Assembly: GCA_003133425.1 (NCBI GenBank)
Contig: PKXI01000421.1
Span: 360 to 19,548 of the forward strand
DNA: 19,189 nucleotides
Direction: 5' to 3'
Origin: Acidobacteriaceae bacterium
GTDB lineage: Bacteria > Acidobacteriota > Terriglobia > Terriglobales > Acidobacteriaceae
The notes beneath the pieces are model-generated. The model worked only from the letters and a program-made list of their open reading frames with translations, was not told the origin of the DNA and did not search any database. Position numbers and translations under genes: made by a program. This document shows positions 7,801 to 15,619 of this stretch, piece after piece. Position 1 is the stretch's first letter, and the number at the start of each line of letters is the position of its first letter.

Positions 7801-8239
7801 AGGTGGTTGGGATATCAACGGCATTCTCAGCTTCTCATCCGGCACGCCGTATACGTTGACGGTGTCTGGCGACATTGCGAATACTGGCAACACGTTCGTT
7901 CGTCCAAACCTCGTGGGGAATCCTACCCCGGCCAACCGGAGTCCAAGCCAGTGGTTGAACCCGAGTGCATTTTCTGCGCCACCCGCGTTTACTTTCGGAA
8001 CGTTCCCAAGGAATGCGCTCCGCACGGACGGCTACCAGAACCTGGACCTCTCGATATTTAAAACTTTCACAATTTATCGCGAATCCAGCCTGCAATTCCG
8101 TGCTGAGGCGTTCAATGCGACAAATACCGCGATCTTCGCCGCTCCAGGCAACACTGTAGGGACTCCGACATTTGGTGTCGTTTCCTCGACCTCAAATACA
8201 CCAAGGCAATTGCAGTTTGCACTCAAATTCCAGTTCTAA
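4844..8239 (+). CDS. Oar-like TonB-dependent outer-membrane receptor
   Basis: 1131-residue outer-membrane receptor that probably imports oligosaccharide with TonB/ExbBD energy, as such proteins do in Acidobacteriota sugar-use loci. A signal peptide occupies residues 1-24 (cleavage near IHG|QS). A carboxypeptidase-regulatory-like beta-sandwich follows (about 31-110, ASGTVTDTTGAVVQGARVSL). Then come the plug (about 125-260, with NDLPLNGRNFTQILTLTPGV and GGIVNIVTKSGTNNFHG) and a long barrel ending in Phe (LQFALKFQF), the usual outer-membrane C-terminal signature. Start GTG is supported by GAGGAGG 6 nt upstream. Its promoter carries a LacI-type operator. No SusD-like partner follows; the next gene is a GH29 fucosidase 124 nt downstream. 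The imported ligand is inferred from neighbours only. Confidence 0.93.
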   Translation: MKHFIWMSSVAAFCLCMAVIPIHGQSAAASASGTVTDTTGAVVQGARVSLRNTDTNVEQSTLTGSSGSYSVVNVAPGNYMIEVKKTGFNAAVETGVVLAVNQTAIFNFSLHIGSIEQSVSVSAEATEVQSSTAELGAVIGTKSVNDLPLNGRNFTQILTLTPGVSRITVAQNGTGGAGSAKPTGAFTFPAVDGQRNRSNMFNLDGLNDVGSYSGTYNYEPIVDDIQEFKVQTHSDQAEFGQVAGGIVNIVTKSGTNNFHGTAWEYLRNSASDARNYFLTKVNPLHQNQFGGMVSGPVIIPHLYHGRNKTFFLFTYEGFRQSQATQNLWTTPTTAQLGGDFSNLLAKGITIYDPNSTIPDPAKPGQYLRTAFPNNQIPTAELSSAALLYAKTILPAPNATGLAAGQNVIDTTPLRTSSDNYSGRIDQAFGDHDLVFGRVSEYNQPSITAVANPNSNLASTIGGYNIGIHEAHTFGATAVLEVYFGRNIGQNVSILQFPKAPANFASTLTSNGFSSLFLSAAAGPYPEVIPPIAITGYIGQGNNSYQGPNNSDVYEYGGSFTKILNRHTLKAGGVFSTNNFMQPIVVADEVTSTFQTSNLEVPAKTGDALASFLLGYPTSGIKRNTLEREHDGWVDGAYLQDQFQMTPRLTLNAGIRWDATIWPVYGYLDDGQGYVGDMNLINGTYVISATPPACSATVGVPCIPGGALPANVVVTPNSNRAMHNTDWKNWQIRLGIAYHLMDKTSVLAGFGRFYDNWSVATQISQNVGGTWPSQTLINKNSLNTTSPTVTIGDPLSLGSGVLQPAATPFNNATYYFNPSMKTPYADQWNFGIEQGFGSNTVLSVKYVGSHGGRLDMGGLKNTAQFPAAGTAAQVAARRLYPYIIPTNFDDSTGNSNYNALQATLRKSTSNGLTYLVSYTWSKSIDLACSGSFGTEGCQLQDPYHPQADRSVSGYDLPYILSAASVYELPFGAGRAYHSSNSLVNGALGGWDINGILSFSSGTPYTLTVSGDIANTGNTFVRPNLVGNPTPANRSPSQWLNPSAFSAPPAFTFGTFPRNALRTDGYQNLDLSIFKTFTIYRESSLQFRAEAFNATNTAIFAAPGNTVGTPTFGVVSSTSNTPRQLQFALKFQF

Positions 8240-8264
8240 CTGGACGTGTAACATTTCAGCATTT

Positions 8265-8308
8265 GGTCCTGCCGTCGAGTTTCCCTAATATGGGTTGGCG
8301 GCAGGGCT
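8265..8308 (+). repeat. Long intercistronic hairpin between receptor and fucosidase genes
   Basis: Bases 8265-8278 pair with 8295-8308 over 14 uninterrupted positions (10 Watson-Crick and 4 G-U). A small inner stem CCC/GGG (8283-8285 with 8292-8294) sits at the tip. It starts 25 nt after the receptor stop and ends 55 nt before the fucosidase ATG. There is no T-run after it, so it looks more like a 3'-end-stabilising or processing element than a terminator. Confidence 0.6.
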
Positions 8309-8363
8309 ACCCTATCAGATTTACCTCACTGCATGTGAATCCCAAGAGAAGGTGGGTTCGGAT

Positions 8364-10019
8364 ATGAAGTTGTGTTTTTGTTATAGATATTTGTTAACTG
8401 CAGTTTTCCTGGGTGCACTGTGTATCTGTGGCCAGCCGCAGGCGATTGCGCAACTTGATCCGAATCCTGAAGTGGGATCACTCAACAAAGCAGATCGGAT
8501 TGAATGGTTCCGCGATCAGGGCTTTGGGCTCTTCATTCATTGGAGCGTGGATGTCCAGCTTGGCGTAGGCATCAGCCATTCGCTTGTCGGCGCATCTGAC
8601 GAGTACACGAACCGTTTCTTCAATGATCTGCCAGGGACATTCGAACCAAAGCAGTTCGATCCGCAGGACTGGGCACGTCTTGCCAAGCTTGCCGGTGTTC
8701 GATACATGATGTTCACGACCAAACATCACTCCGGCTTTGCCATGTACGACACCGCAACCACGTCGTTCGGTATCATGAACACTCCGTTTCACCGGGATAT
8801 TACAGCGGAGTTGTTCAAGGCCTTTCGCGATGAAGGGATTGCACCTGGGGTGTATTACTCTCCAGACGATTTTTACTGGTTGCATAAAGAGGGCAAGCTG
8901 ATTAAGCGCAATGTGCCGGAGGTTCAACCGGCGAACAATCCCGGCCTGATGGCATACGATCAAGCGCAGGTAAAGGAACTCCTTACAAAGTATGGTCCTA
9001 TCAGCCTGATCTTCTTTGACGGCCAGCCCACCGGTCTGCGTGAACTTGCATGGAAGCTCCAACCGGACATTGTGGTTACCCGCGGCGGTCTGCAGACACC
9101 GGAGCAGTATGTTCCCGGTATGCCATTGAAGGGCGCATGGGAGGCAAACCTCACTATGGGGGAGGCGTGGCAGTATCAGCCGCAAAATGACCCCTATAAA
9201 TCGGGACGACAGCTTATCCGTCTTCTAATCCAAACCCGGGCCAAGGGAGGCAATCTGCTCCTGGATGTCGGGCCAAAGCCGAACGGGGAACTGCCGATCC
9301 AGGAAGAAGACCGGCTTCGCGAAATTGCGCTCTGGATGTTCGTTAACTCCGAAGCCATCTATAGCGTGCGTCCCTGGGTTATCACCAATGAGGGTGACAT
9401 ATGGTTTACAAAGAAGAAGGACGAGAACACTTTATACGCTATGGTCGATTCTGAAAAGCCCTGGGAATACGGGAAATGGCAAGATATTGTGCTGCATTCC
9501 GTGAAGCCCAGTGATGAAACCGATGTGAGGGTGCTTGGTGAGAACGGCAAAGTGCTTGAATATCAGCCTGCCGTCAATCCAAAGCCGACGTGGGAGATGA
9601 AGAGTGATGGCCTGCATATCCATGCGATGCTTGCACAGCGCCTGCAGGACAACCACAAATGGGCCAACCCCGTGGTATTGCGCATTACTAACGTGAAGCC
9701 AGCGTTTGCCCCCCCTCAAGTGAAAACTGGAAGCTCCTCGGCGGACCAGACGGGTCACACCGAACTGCTGACAGGAGATCTAATTGAAATGGGCGGTTCC
9801 TCTTCGCTTGAAGTCGGATTTGAATACCGTGCCATCAGTGGAGAAGATGTCCATGCACGGACGGAGCCGTGGATTGCCACCCCGTTGCAGTCAGTTACGC
9901 GGACCGGTAGGTTCACGTACACGCTTGAAGGCATGCCACCCGGCACGTATGAGTTTCATGCGATCGTAAAGCACCCATTAGTCACTCTTTTTGGAGCTGA
10001 TGTAAAGATGCAGCGATAG
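8364..10019 (+). CDS. Secreted GH29 alpha-L-fucosidase
   Basis: 551-residue retaining glycosidase that removes terminal alpha-L-fucose, exported to the periplasm or beyond. A signal peptide covers residues 1-29 (cleavage near AIA|Q). The GH29 barrel follows: GLFIHWS (55-61), TTKHHSGF (118-125; the family's more usual KHHDGF has Asp instead of S123), nucleophile D219 in LIFFDG, and probable acid/base E260 in GAWEANLTMG. RAKGGNLLLDVGPKPNG (292-308) is the strongly conserved family signature. A C-terminal beta domain ends the protein. ATG 8364 is preferred over the upstream in-frame ATG 8295 because it opens directly into the signal peptide and has AGAAGG upstream. It probably shares the receptor transcript, with the hairpin 8265-8308 between the genes. 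Substrate linkage is unknown. Confidence 0.93.
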   Translation: MKLCFCYRYLLTAVFLGALCICGQPQAIAQLDPNPEVGSLNKADRIEWFRDQGFGLFIHWSVDVQLGVGISHSLVGASDEYTNRFFNDLPGTFEPKQFDPQDWARLAKLAGVRYMMFTTKHHSGFAMYDTATTSFGIMNTPFHRDITAELFKAFRDEGIAPGVYYSPDDFYWLHKEGKLIKRNVPEVQPANNPGLMAYDQAQVKELLTKYGPISLIFFDGQPTGLRELAWKLQPDIVVTRGGLQTPEQYVPGMPLKGAWEANLTMGEAWQYQPQNDPYKSGRQLIRLLIQTRAKGGNLLLDVGPKPNGELPIQEEDRLREIALWMFVNSEAIYSVRPWVITNEGDIWFTKKKDENTLYAMVDSEKPWEYGKWQDIVLHSVKPSDETDVRVLGENGKVLEYQPAVNPKPTWEMKSDGLHIHAMLAQRLQDNHKWANPVVLRITNVKPAFAPPQVKTGSSSADQTGHTELLTGDLIEMGGSSSLEVGFEYRAISGEDVHARTEPWIATPLQSVTRTGRFTYTLEGMPPGTYEFHAIVKHPLVTLFGADVKMQR

Positions 10020-10102
10020 TAGTTCCATGGAGAAGGTGCGAAAGGCCAACGGGCAGAGTCATCATTGGCCTTACAAAATCGATGATTTCAGCAATTGTAG
10101 TA

Positions 10103-10128
10103 AATCCGGGTCTGAAGGGGCCCGGATT
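10103..10128. terminator. Hairpin after the fucosidase gene
   Basis: AATCCGGG (10103-10110) pairs perfectly with CCCGGATT (10121-10128) around a 10-nt loop, 84 nt after the fucosidase stop. No T-run follows; a role in ending or protecting the receptor-fucosidase mRNA is a guess. Confidence 0.35.
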
Positions 10129-10210
10129 ACTTCGGCTTGAACTTGCAGGTTGCTTGCTCGTACGACGGAACGAACGTGGGCTGTACATTTCGTCGGGGAT
10201 AAGTATGGCG

Positions 10211-10459
10211 TCAATGCCCGAAGAAGGCGGCATCAGAACGGGTGAGAATGCGCCCGGAAATGCGATGTGCAATCTCTTCTCGTATCACCCATTCAAGAAC
10301 CATCAGATTACACAAGATTGGCTGCAACTCCTTGCGCATCAATAGGGGCAGGATCGCAGGGACATTCTGGACCGCAGCCAGAATCTCTTTCAACATCGGC
10401 TTTTCAAAATCCATCCGTCCGGAGTCTTCGATACCGGCATCAAGCAGTACGTCGTGCAC
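10211..10459 (-). CDS. Hypothetical small ORF
   Basis: 82 residues from GTG 10459. No family recognised. The translation has the look of an amphipathic helical protein (MLKEILAAVQNVPAIL, then LMVLEWVIREEIAHRI) and ordinary codon use, which makes it the most protein-like frame in this stretch. The same frame stays open about 9 codons upstream of the GTG without another start, and no clear ribosome-binding site is visible. A truncated relic is as likely as a living small gene. Confidence 0.22.
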   Translation of the reverse strand: MHDVLLDAGIEDSGRMDFEKPMLKEILAAVQNVPAILPLLMRKELQPILCNLMVLEWVIREEIAHRISGRILTRSDAAFFGH

Positions 10460-10554
10460 CGCTTCCCATTCATGGAATTACTCTCCTATCTGACCGGCGT
10501 GGCGCGGGCGGCCATGGTGGCCTGCCCGATGTTTTGTACCAGCGAGATTGTTAG

Positions 10555-10770
10555 TGTAGCGCACTTCAACGCGTTGTGAATCAGTCGCTTGCCGGAAGAT
10601 TCGAGCAGTTGAAGGAACGTATTATCGGTGTTGAGGTGTTTGGTCGTTCCCCAACCTACGATACTGGGGTGGATGCAATCGTACGAGTCACGACCAGTGA
10701 AGTGCGCAAGCGCCTGGTGCAGCATTATGGAAGGAATGGAATCTCCTCCGAATTCCGCCTGAGTCTTGCT
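10555..10770 (+). pseudogene. Fragment of an Acidobacteriota regulator module (LKER..GVEVFGR..EVRKR)
   Basis: The frame from about 10555 contains LKERIIGVEVFGRSPTYDTG and then VDAIVRVTTSEVRKRLVQHY. This block recurs in many Acidobacteriota proteins, where it precedes membrane, TolB-like or TPR regions; I recall it as a family pattern, and its function is unclear. Here only that module survives. The N-terminal part is missing or shifted: a neighbouring frame reads SEIVSVAHFNAL before hitting a stop. Expected C-terminal residues (like LPxGSYxPEF) are replaced by unrelated sequence after FRLSL, and the frame ends at 10821. I take it as a gene remnant. Confidence 0.55.
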
Positions 10771-10892
10771 GCGCTTCTTGCACGCGCAGCAATCTATCCT
10801 CTCACTTGCGGAAAACACTGATCCTGCGTCACTGGCGGCAGGCACTCAACAAGCGCCTGAGTGATTCGCAATGCAATCGCTCGGTTGGTGCT

Positions 10893-13800
10893 TCACGGCT
10901 TCTCAAGCGCAGAACCGAGTTGGGCGACGAACTCCGGCTGGCTCGCACTGAAATACGCTTCGAACTGCAAGGCTCCCTCGTCATGTGCGATCCTTACCAG
11001 AAAGTGATTCCAGCTCTGGCGAAGGCCCACTCCTGCGAAAGTAGTTGACCTGCCGTCCTCGTTGGAAGACAACTGCAACTCGTCGTTTAGCCAAACCTGT
11101 ATCGCACCTTGATGCGCAATATGAACGTCGACCTGAGGCAAGTTCGGTTCTAGCAGCAAGTCTGTGAGCGATCGCGGGCTCGATACCCAGAAGCTTAGAT
11201 AGAGCGCGGCATGGCTGGACGAACCGCTCAACCCAAGCTGAGTCAGATTCAAGTTGCCGCTTTCAGCAAATACCGTCTGCCACCGATTGGTCCCCATCAA
11301 AGCCTTCTCGCGGAAGGAATTTCCACGCCAGGGGTCTGTGGCGGCCTCCTCTGCAGAGAAGAAACCACACGCCAATGCGCGCACCAAGGTTCCGGTTCTG
11401 AGGAGTGGCTTGCCTGAATCCATACCTGACTTCAACTGAAATCCAAGATTCGTCAGGATCTGACGGGCGACGTTTTCCGCCTTGATGGTTGCGGGCGTCG
11501 AAGAAAGCGTTGTCATAAGCAGCCGGCCCTCTCCAACGCGTTTCTCCGCGAGCACAACTCCCGAGTGCTTGGTTTCCAGCTCCGAACGAAGGACCATCGC
11601 CGTCTTCGCAAACTCCGGCTGTCCATTCCACTTCATCCAATCGGTATCGCAGTCCTTGAGCAGCACCGTACTTTGTGCGACAAGCGGTCCCGCGAGTGCG
11701 CGTCGGGTGATCTCCGAAGGCCGCTGATTGCATAGGTACAGGCTGCTGGGTTTGAGGCCGATGGTGATGGGGCTGGTCACACAGAGTAATAATGACGAAG
11801 CAACCCGCTCGACCACCGATAAAGGCGCGGGCAGCAATGCATTCAGTTGGGCAATCGAACTGGAATCGGCACCCCACACGAACACGGTTCCCCCATGATC
11901 CAAAACATCCTGGAGTTGCGCGCGTGATTTTGCTTCGGGCGGAAGGATACCGTCGACGAATAGGATCTGCGGAATTTGCTCCGCCGCGGGCCGATCAAGC
12001 GGGACTCCCATGCTCAGCAGTTGCTTGGCTAACTCGCTGTCTTGCCCACCGATGACCGCCGCAGACTGAATCAGTTGCGGCGCGGAAATGGCAGATGGAG
12101 GAATGGACGCCGGAGCCATTGCCCACTTCCCGGCAGCAGGCGGCTCGCTGGAAGCTTCCCGAATGGCATCGAATAAGGGCCACTTGCGGTAGAGAGGCAG
12201 AGTCGGATCGTAGCCCGGATTAAGAGTCGAACAATACGGACCAAGCCGCTGCGGTTGAACGCCAGGCTGTCCTTCAACCAGAGGAGAAAAGAAGATCCCG
12301 TCATTCAATGCCGGCGCCCGAGATGTGTCATTGAGTCCGAAAGGCAACGGATACAGACCGTACCAGACCAGATTGAAGACGCTGCGGTACGATGCGTGAT
12401 ATGTGCGTTCGTCGATCAGACAATTATAGGAAGAGACCGCAACGCCCTCCATCCGTCCCTCGAAGGATTCATAGGCGCGTTCGCCATTTGTCTCCGCCAC
12501 TTGCTCCGGTGTTGCGTAGTACGCGTTGCCTGTCTCGCCCACGCCCCATGGCTTCCCGGATGCGACTGCGCGTTCCATGTCTTGACGACCGCCATAATGC
12601 ACCAGGTACACAGGCAGCTTTCCTTCGCCGTCTTCATCCCCGTCCGCAGAGATCCACGGTCGCGTGGGATCAAGCTGTTTGCAAATATCGGCCCACTTTT
12701 CATAGTGCCGAACCAATTCGTCCATGAGTCCCGGAGGATTGCGCAGAACAGAGCGGATGATCGGTCTCATCTCGTTACACACGCTCCATCCAAAGACGCT
12801 CGGATGGTTTCGATCCCGTAGAATCAAGCCGGAAAGATGCTGTTCCGTATCATTCCAAAACCCGCTATCATCCAGTTTCGGTCCCCCGTCGCTCGCCCAG
12901 ACTGCCGTTTCATCGAGGACCAAAATGCCCATCTCGTCGGCCACATCAAGATAGAAAGCGGGGTACGGCTGCGCATGAAGCCGTACCGCATTCAATCCCG
13001 CTTCACGCAGGGCAGTAAACCATGCCCATGCATATCTGCGCGTCATTTGCGGGATTCCCATAAAGTGCCAGGAATCGCCGCGAAGAATGAGCGTTTCTCC
13101 GTTCAACAGAATATCCGGCCCGCGAAAAGTAAACTGTCTCCAACCGGAGCGTGTGTATTTAACATCGTCGATATTCCCGCTCGAGCGAACGGTCACAACC
13201 AGGCCATGAAGATGAGGCGTGGCCGGAGTCCATTGAGGAAGTCTTTGTCTTACCGAAGTCTTGAGAGTGATGACTGTGGAACCATGCGCCGGCACACTCG
13301 CCGTTGCTTTCGGTAGTTGAAGAGTGGCGCTCGCTCCCAGTTCCGAACTCGGCATTGGAACGCTGTCGAGGCTGTCGGATTTCTTGGCTAGCCAAGGAAA
13401 GACCTCTCCGCTCAGCGCGACCTCTACGATTTTACCGGTGCAATTCGAAACGGTGGCACGCGCTTCCAGTGCGTCCGCGTCAACTCTCGGGAGAATGTAG
13501 ACATCCGATACGTGCACGGGAGCCGTCTCGATCAGGAAAACGTCCTGCCAGATGCCGGCAATATGCTGGCCCCAAAACGATCCACCCTGATAGACGCGGC
13601 GTCCATATTGACCTTTCTTATCGAAGAGCGATGCTTTGCGAACGCCAACAAGAAGCTCATTCTTCTGGCCAAATGCAATCGCTTCTGTAGCGTCAACGGT
13701 GAAAGGTAGAAAGATGTCGAAATGCTTGGCCAAAGTCTTGCCATTCACGATCACGATCGCGTCGCCAGCAACAGCGTCGAACTGCAAAGACACGATCCTG

Positions 13801-14324
13801 CCTTTCGATTTGGATGACACAGTGAAAGTCTTCCGCAACCATCCCATTTCTACATTTTCCCATGCTGTGGGATAGTCCGGAAAAGTTCGGAAATCGCCAC
13901 CCTCTCCGTGATGGTCCGCGAAACTATTCACATTCCATGGCGAGGGCACAATGAGCGGATTAACCTCCCAGCTCGAATCATTCGGCAACGGAAGATCGGG
14001 CGCGGCACCCGAGCCACGCTGAAAGGTGTCCGGCAACCCAACTGATTGAAATTGCCAAGAGCCATTCAGACACAAACTTTTTCGGAATGGCTGCTCGCAA
14101 GCCTTGACCATATTCTCTGTAGAAGCAAAGACGCCGTGGAAGACCGATGCCGACGAACCTGCTGACCTCGACGTGGCGCCTCCTGCATTTGACTTTGACC
14201 AGGAATTTGCGGCTCCGAGCGGGATTGGCAAAGCCGCACCGGCAGCGACACTCCCAGCGGCTCCGAGAAAAGTGCGACGCGAGATTGAACAGCGATCCAG
14301 TTTCTTCAATTCGTCATCCTTCAT
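10893..14324 (-). CDS. Large Tat-exported GH2 glycoside hydrolase
   Basis: 1143-residue retaining glycosidase of the beta-galactosidase/mannosidase/glucuronidase family; specificity cannot be assigned. The twin-arginine signal is ISRRTFLGAAG (14-24). A GH2 sugar-binding sandwich follows (about 84-270, LNGSWQFQSVG and HIAGIWQDVFL), then the immunoglobulin-like domain and the barrel. Acid/base Glu is E518 in WSVCNEM and the likely nucleophile is E597 in GVGETGNAYY. Residues about 740-960 form an extra alpha/beta region (ILFVDGILPPE, GGTVFVWGAD) resembling the amidotransferase-like domains attached to some glycosidases. The last ~120 residues form a beta-rich, possibly carbohydrate-binding domain. 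Much longer than a minimal GH2 enzyme. Start ATG 14324 has only a distant AGGAAAGG. It converges on the fucosidase gene and lies downstream of the broken glycosidase. Confidence 0.88.
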   Translation of the reverse strand: MKDDELKKLDRCSISRRTFLGAAGSVAAGAALPIPLGAANSWSKSNAGGATSRSAGSSASVFHGVFASTENMVKACEQPFRKSLCLNGSWQFQSVGLPDTFQRGSGAAPDLPLPNDSSWEVNPLIVPSPWNVNSFADHHGEGGDFRTFPDYPTAWENVEMGWLRKTFTVSSKSKGRIVSLQFDAVAGDAIVIVNGKTLAKHFDIFLPFTVDATEAIAFGQKNELLVGVRKASLFDKKGQYGRRVYQGGSFWGQHIAGIWQDVFLIETAPVHVSDVYILPRVDADALEARATVSNCTGKIVEVALSGEVFPWLAKKSDSLDSVPMPSSELGASATLQLPKATASVPAHGSTVITLKTSVRQRLPQWTPATPHLHGLVVTVRSSGNIDDVKYTRSGWRQFTFRGPDILLNGETLILRGDSWHFMGIPQMTRRYAWAWFTALREAGLNAVRLHAQPYPAFYLDVADEMGILVLDETAVWASDGGPKLDDSGFWNDTEQHLSGLILRDRNHPSVFGWSVCNEMRPIIRSVLRNPPGLMDELVRHYEKWADICKQLDPTRPWISADGDEDGEGKLPVYLVHYGGRQDMERAVASGKPWGVGETGNAYYATPEQVAETNGERAYESFEGRMEGVAVSSYNCLIDERTYHASYRSVFNLVWYGLYPLPFGLNDTSRAPALNDGIFFSPLVEGQPGVQPQRLGPYCSTLNPGYDPTLPLYRKWPLFDAIREASSEPPAAGKWAMAPASIPPSAISAPQLIQSAAVIGGQDSELAKQLLSMGVPLDRPAAEQIPQILFVDGILPPEAKSRAQLQDVLDHGGTVFVWGADSSSIAQLNALLPAPLSVVERVASSLLLCVTSPITIGLKPSSLYLCNQRPSEITRRALAGPLVAQSTVLLKDCDTDWMKWNGQPEFAKTAMVLRSELETKHSGVVLAEKRVGEGRLLMTTLSSTPATIKAENVARQILTNLGFQLKSGMDSGKPLLRTGTLVRALACGFFSAEEAATDPWRGNSFREKALMGTNRWQTVFAESGNLNLTQLGLSGSSSHAALYLSFWVSSPRSLTDLLLEPNLPQVDVHIAHQGAIQVWLNDELQLSSNEDGRSTTFAGVGLRQSWNHFLVRIAHDEGALQFEAYFSASQPEFVAQLGSALEKP

Positions 14325-14438
14325 AGCAATGCTTTTTGTGTGACCTTTCCTGATATCTCAATCGGATCCAACAACTCGCGCACCTATTTCTGGCCGAGCA
14401 CAAAATTTGACGCGGCCGAAAGCTGACCGAGGAAATGT

Positions 14439-14450
14439 CTTATCGAAATC
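14439..14450. promoter_or_regulatory. Weak LacI-type site upstream of the GH2 gene
   Basis: CTTATCGAAATC matches operator site 1 at 9 of 12 positions, including the TTATCGA core, and lies 115 nt before the GH2 start. Several 9/12 matches are expected by chance in a window of this length, and no clear promoter was found beside it, so it is only a candidate. Confidence 0.2.
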
Positions 14451-14547
14451 ATGTTGGAAACTAATTGCGAAAAAACACCCATGTTACGGTTCAACGGGCA
14501 TAGGTTTCTGGCAAGCTCTTCGACCGATCCACCATAGCGTACTTGTT

Positions 14548-15535
14548 TCAGCTTCCTGGAGTAACGATCACAACGTCTCGCACCCTTTCTTGAGGGTCGA
14601 CTTTCAGATGTGTGATCTTGCCATTCTCGACATGTCCTTCGACCGTTGTTCGGTACGGCGCATGAAGCTTGAAGTCCGCTGTCCAGTCGCGAGGCCACGC
14701 AGGCAGCAACTGAATCCGCTTCCCTTCCGTCTGCATGAGCATTAGCTGCAGCGTCATCATGCCGGTTCCACCGTTATCGAGGTCGGGAATCCAATCGCCC
14801 CCCGTCATCCAGAACCACGGGAATCGCTCATCGCCGTAGTCGGTAAACTCGTTGATGGCAGCCTTCTTGGCCATCTCTGTAAGTCCCAGCACGGCGGCCT
14901 GTGGTCCATCCTGACCCCAGCATCGATCGAACGGATACAGCCGCGCCGCAAAAGTATTACGCGCCAACTCGAGGTCAGGTTTCCCAACGCCATAGAGGCG
15001 ATACGGAAAGGCTACATAGAGTTGTGGATTCTCGTGGTTGCGCGTGGTTCCATACTGCTCGGCCGGAAGAATGGTTGGCGTGCCCTCTGGATCCGACTTC
15101 GCAAGCTGCGGAAGTTTGCCGTTTTCCGTTCTGCCGGTTGCGATAGGCGGCAGGTCAGCGAGGAGCCGCTTCCACGTTTGCCTCTACTGCAAAGAAGCCA
15201 TCCCATCCGGCAGCGCCAGAAGCCGGGGCAGGACATCCTCCAGGCCGGCGATATCGGGCGTCGGATTGACGGCGTCGAGCTGATAGGTCTCGATCGACTG
15301 CGTGGGCGAGAACCGGATCTTGCCATCCGCTCCGCGCTGCCAATGCAGGTCATAGTACGCGAGAACGGGTTCTGCGAAGGGCATGACATCTTTGCGAGCG
15401 AACTCAGCGTCCTGCGTGATGTCGTACTGGTCCAGCATCTGTGCGATCACTTCGATGGCGCCTTGCGTGTGATAGCGCATCCATCGAGAGCCTTGTCGGC
15501 CGATGGCGTCAGGCACCGCCAAAGAACGCCCGGTA
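14548..15535 (-). pseudogene. Broken (alpha/alpha)6-type glycosidase (GH95/GH65-like C-terminal half)
   Basis: Homology-like sequence first appears near 15535 (AVPDAIGRQGSRWMRYHTQG) and runs in one frame through SPTQSIETYQ and DVLPRLLALPDGMASLQ to TAG at 15186-15184. It continues in the same frame (RQTWKRLLADLPPIATG, LYVAFPYRLYGVGKPDLE, PWFWMTGGDWIPDLDNGG) to TGA at 14548. The closing segment MLMQTEGKRIQLLPAWPRDW, then FKLHAPYRTTVEGHVENGKI, resembles the C-terminus of GH95-like and related six-hairpin enzymes, which include alpha-L-fucosidases. The N-terminal half is absent; upstream sequence in this frame looks random. Thus there are two lesions: 5' truncation and an in-frame amber codon. 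Exact family is uncertain; a glycosidase relic is well supported. It lies upstream of the GH2 gene on the same strand. Confidence 0.7.
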
Positions 15536-15619
15536 GACGAATCGGAAGAGCGCGCATTGCTCGGTCTGATATGGTCCAAACTGCTCAGACGATGATGATC
15601 TGCGCCGCTAAGCTGAGAA

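Larger units (their letters stand above)
10020..10892. other. 873-nt gene-poor relic region
   Basis: This separates the fucosidase from the convergent GH2 gene. It holds a hairpin (10103-10128), a minus-strand hypothetical frame (10211-10459) and a decayed regulator fragment (about 10555-10770). Several short frames are open on both strands, but apart from the regulator motif none shows a recognisable family. The base composition resembles the neighbours. Confidence 0.5.

Noticed and set aside
8295..8363. Upstream in-frame ATG for the fucosidase
   Set aside because: It would place 23 polar residues before an obvious signal peptide and overlaps the right arm of the intercistronic hairpin; ATG 8364 fits better.
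10082..10345. 87-codon plus-strand frame after the fucosidase
   Set aside because: No ribosome-binding site, no recognisable family, and it overlaps the equally open minus-strand frame; kept only as part of the relic region.
11482..13875. Series of plus-strand frames inside the GH2 gene
   Set aside because: All lie antisense to the GH2 coding sequence and change frame repeatedly, with no protein motifs.
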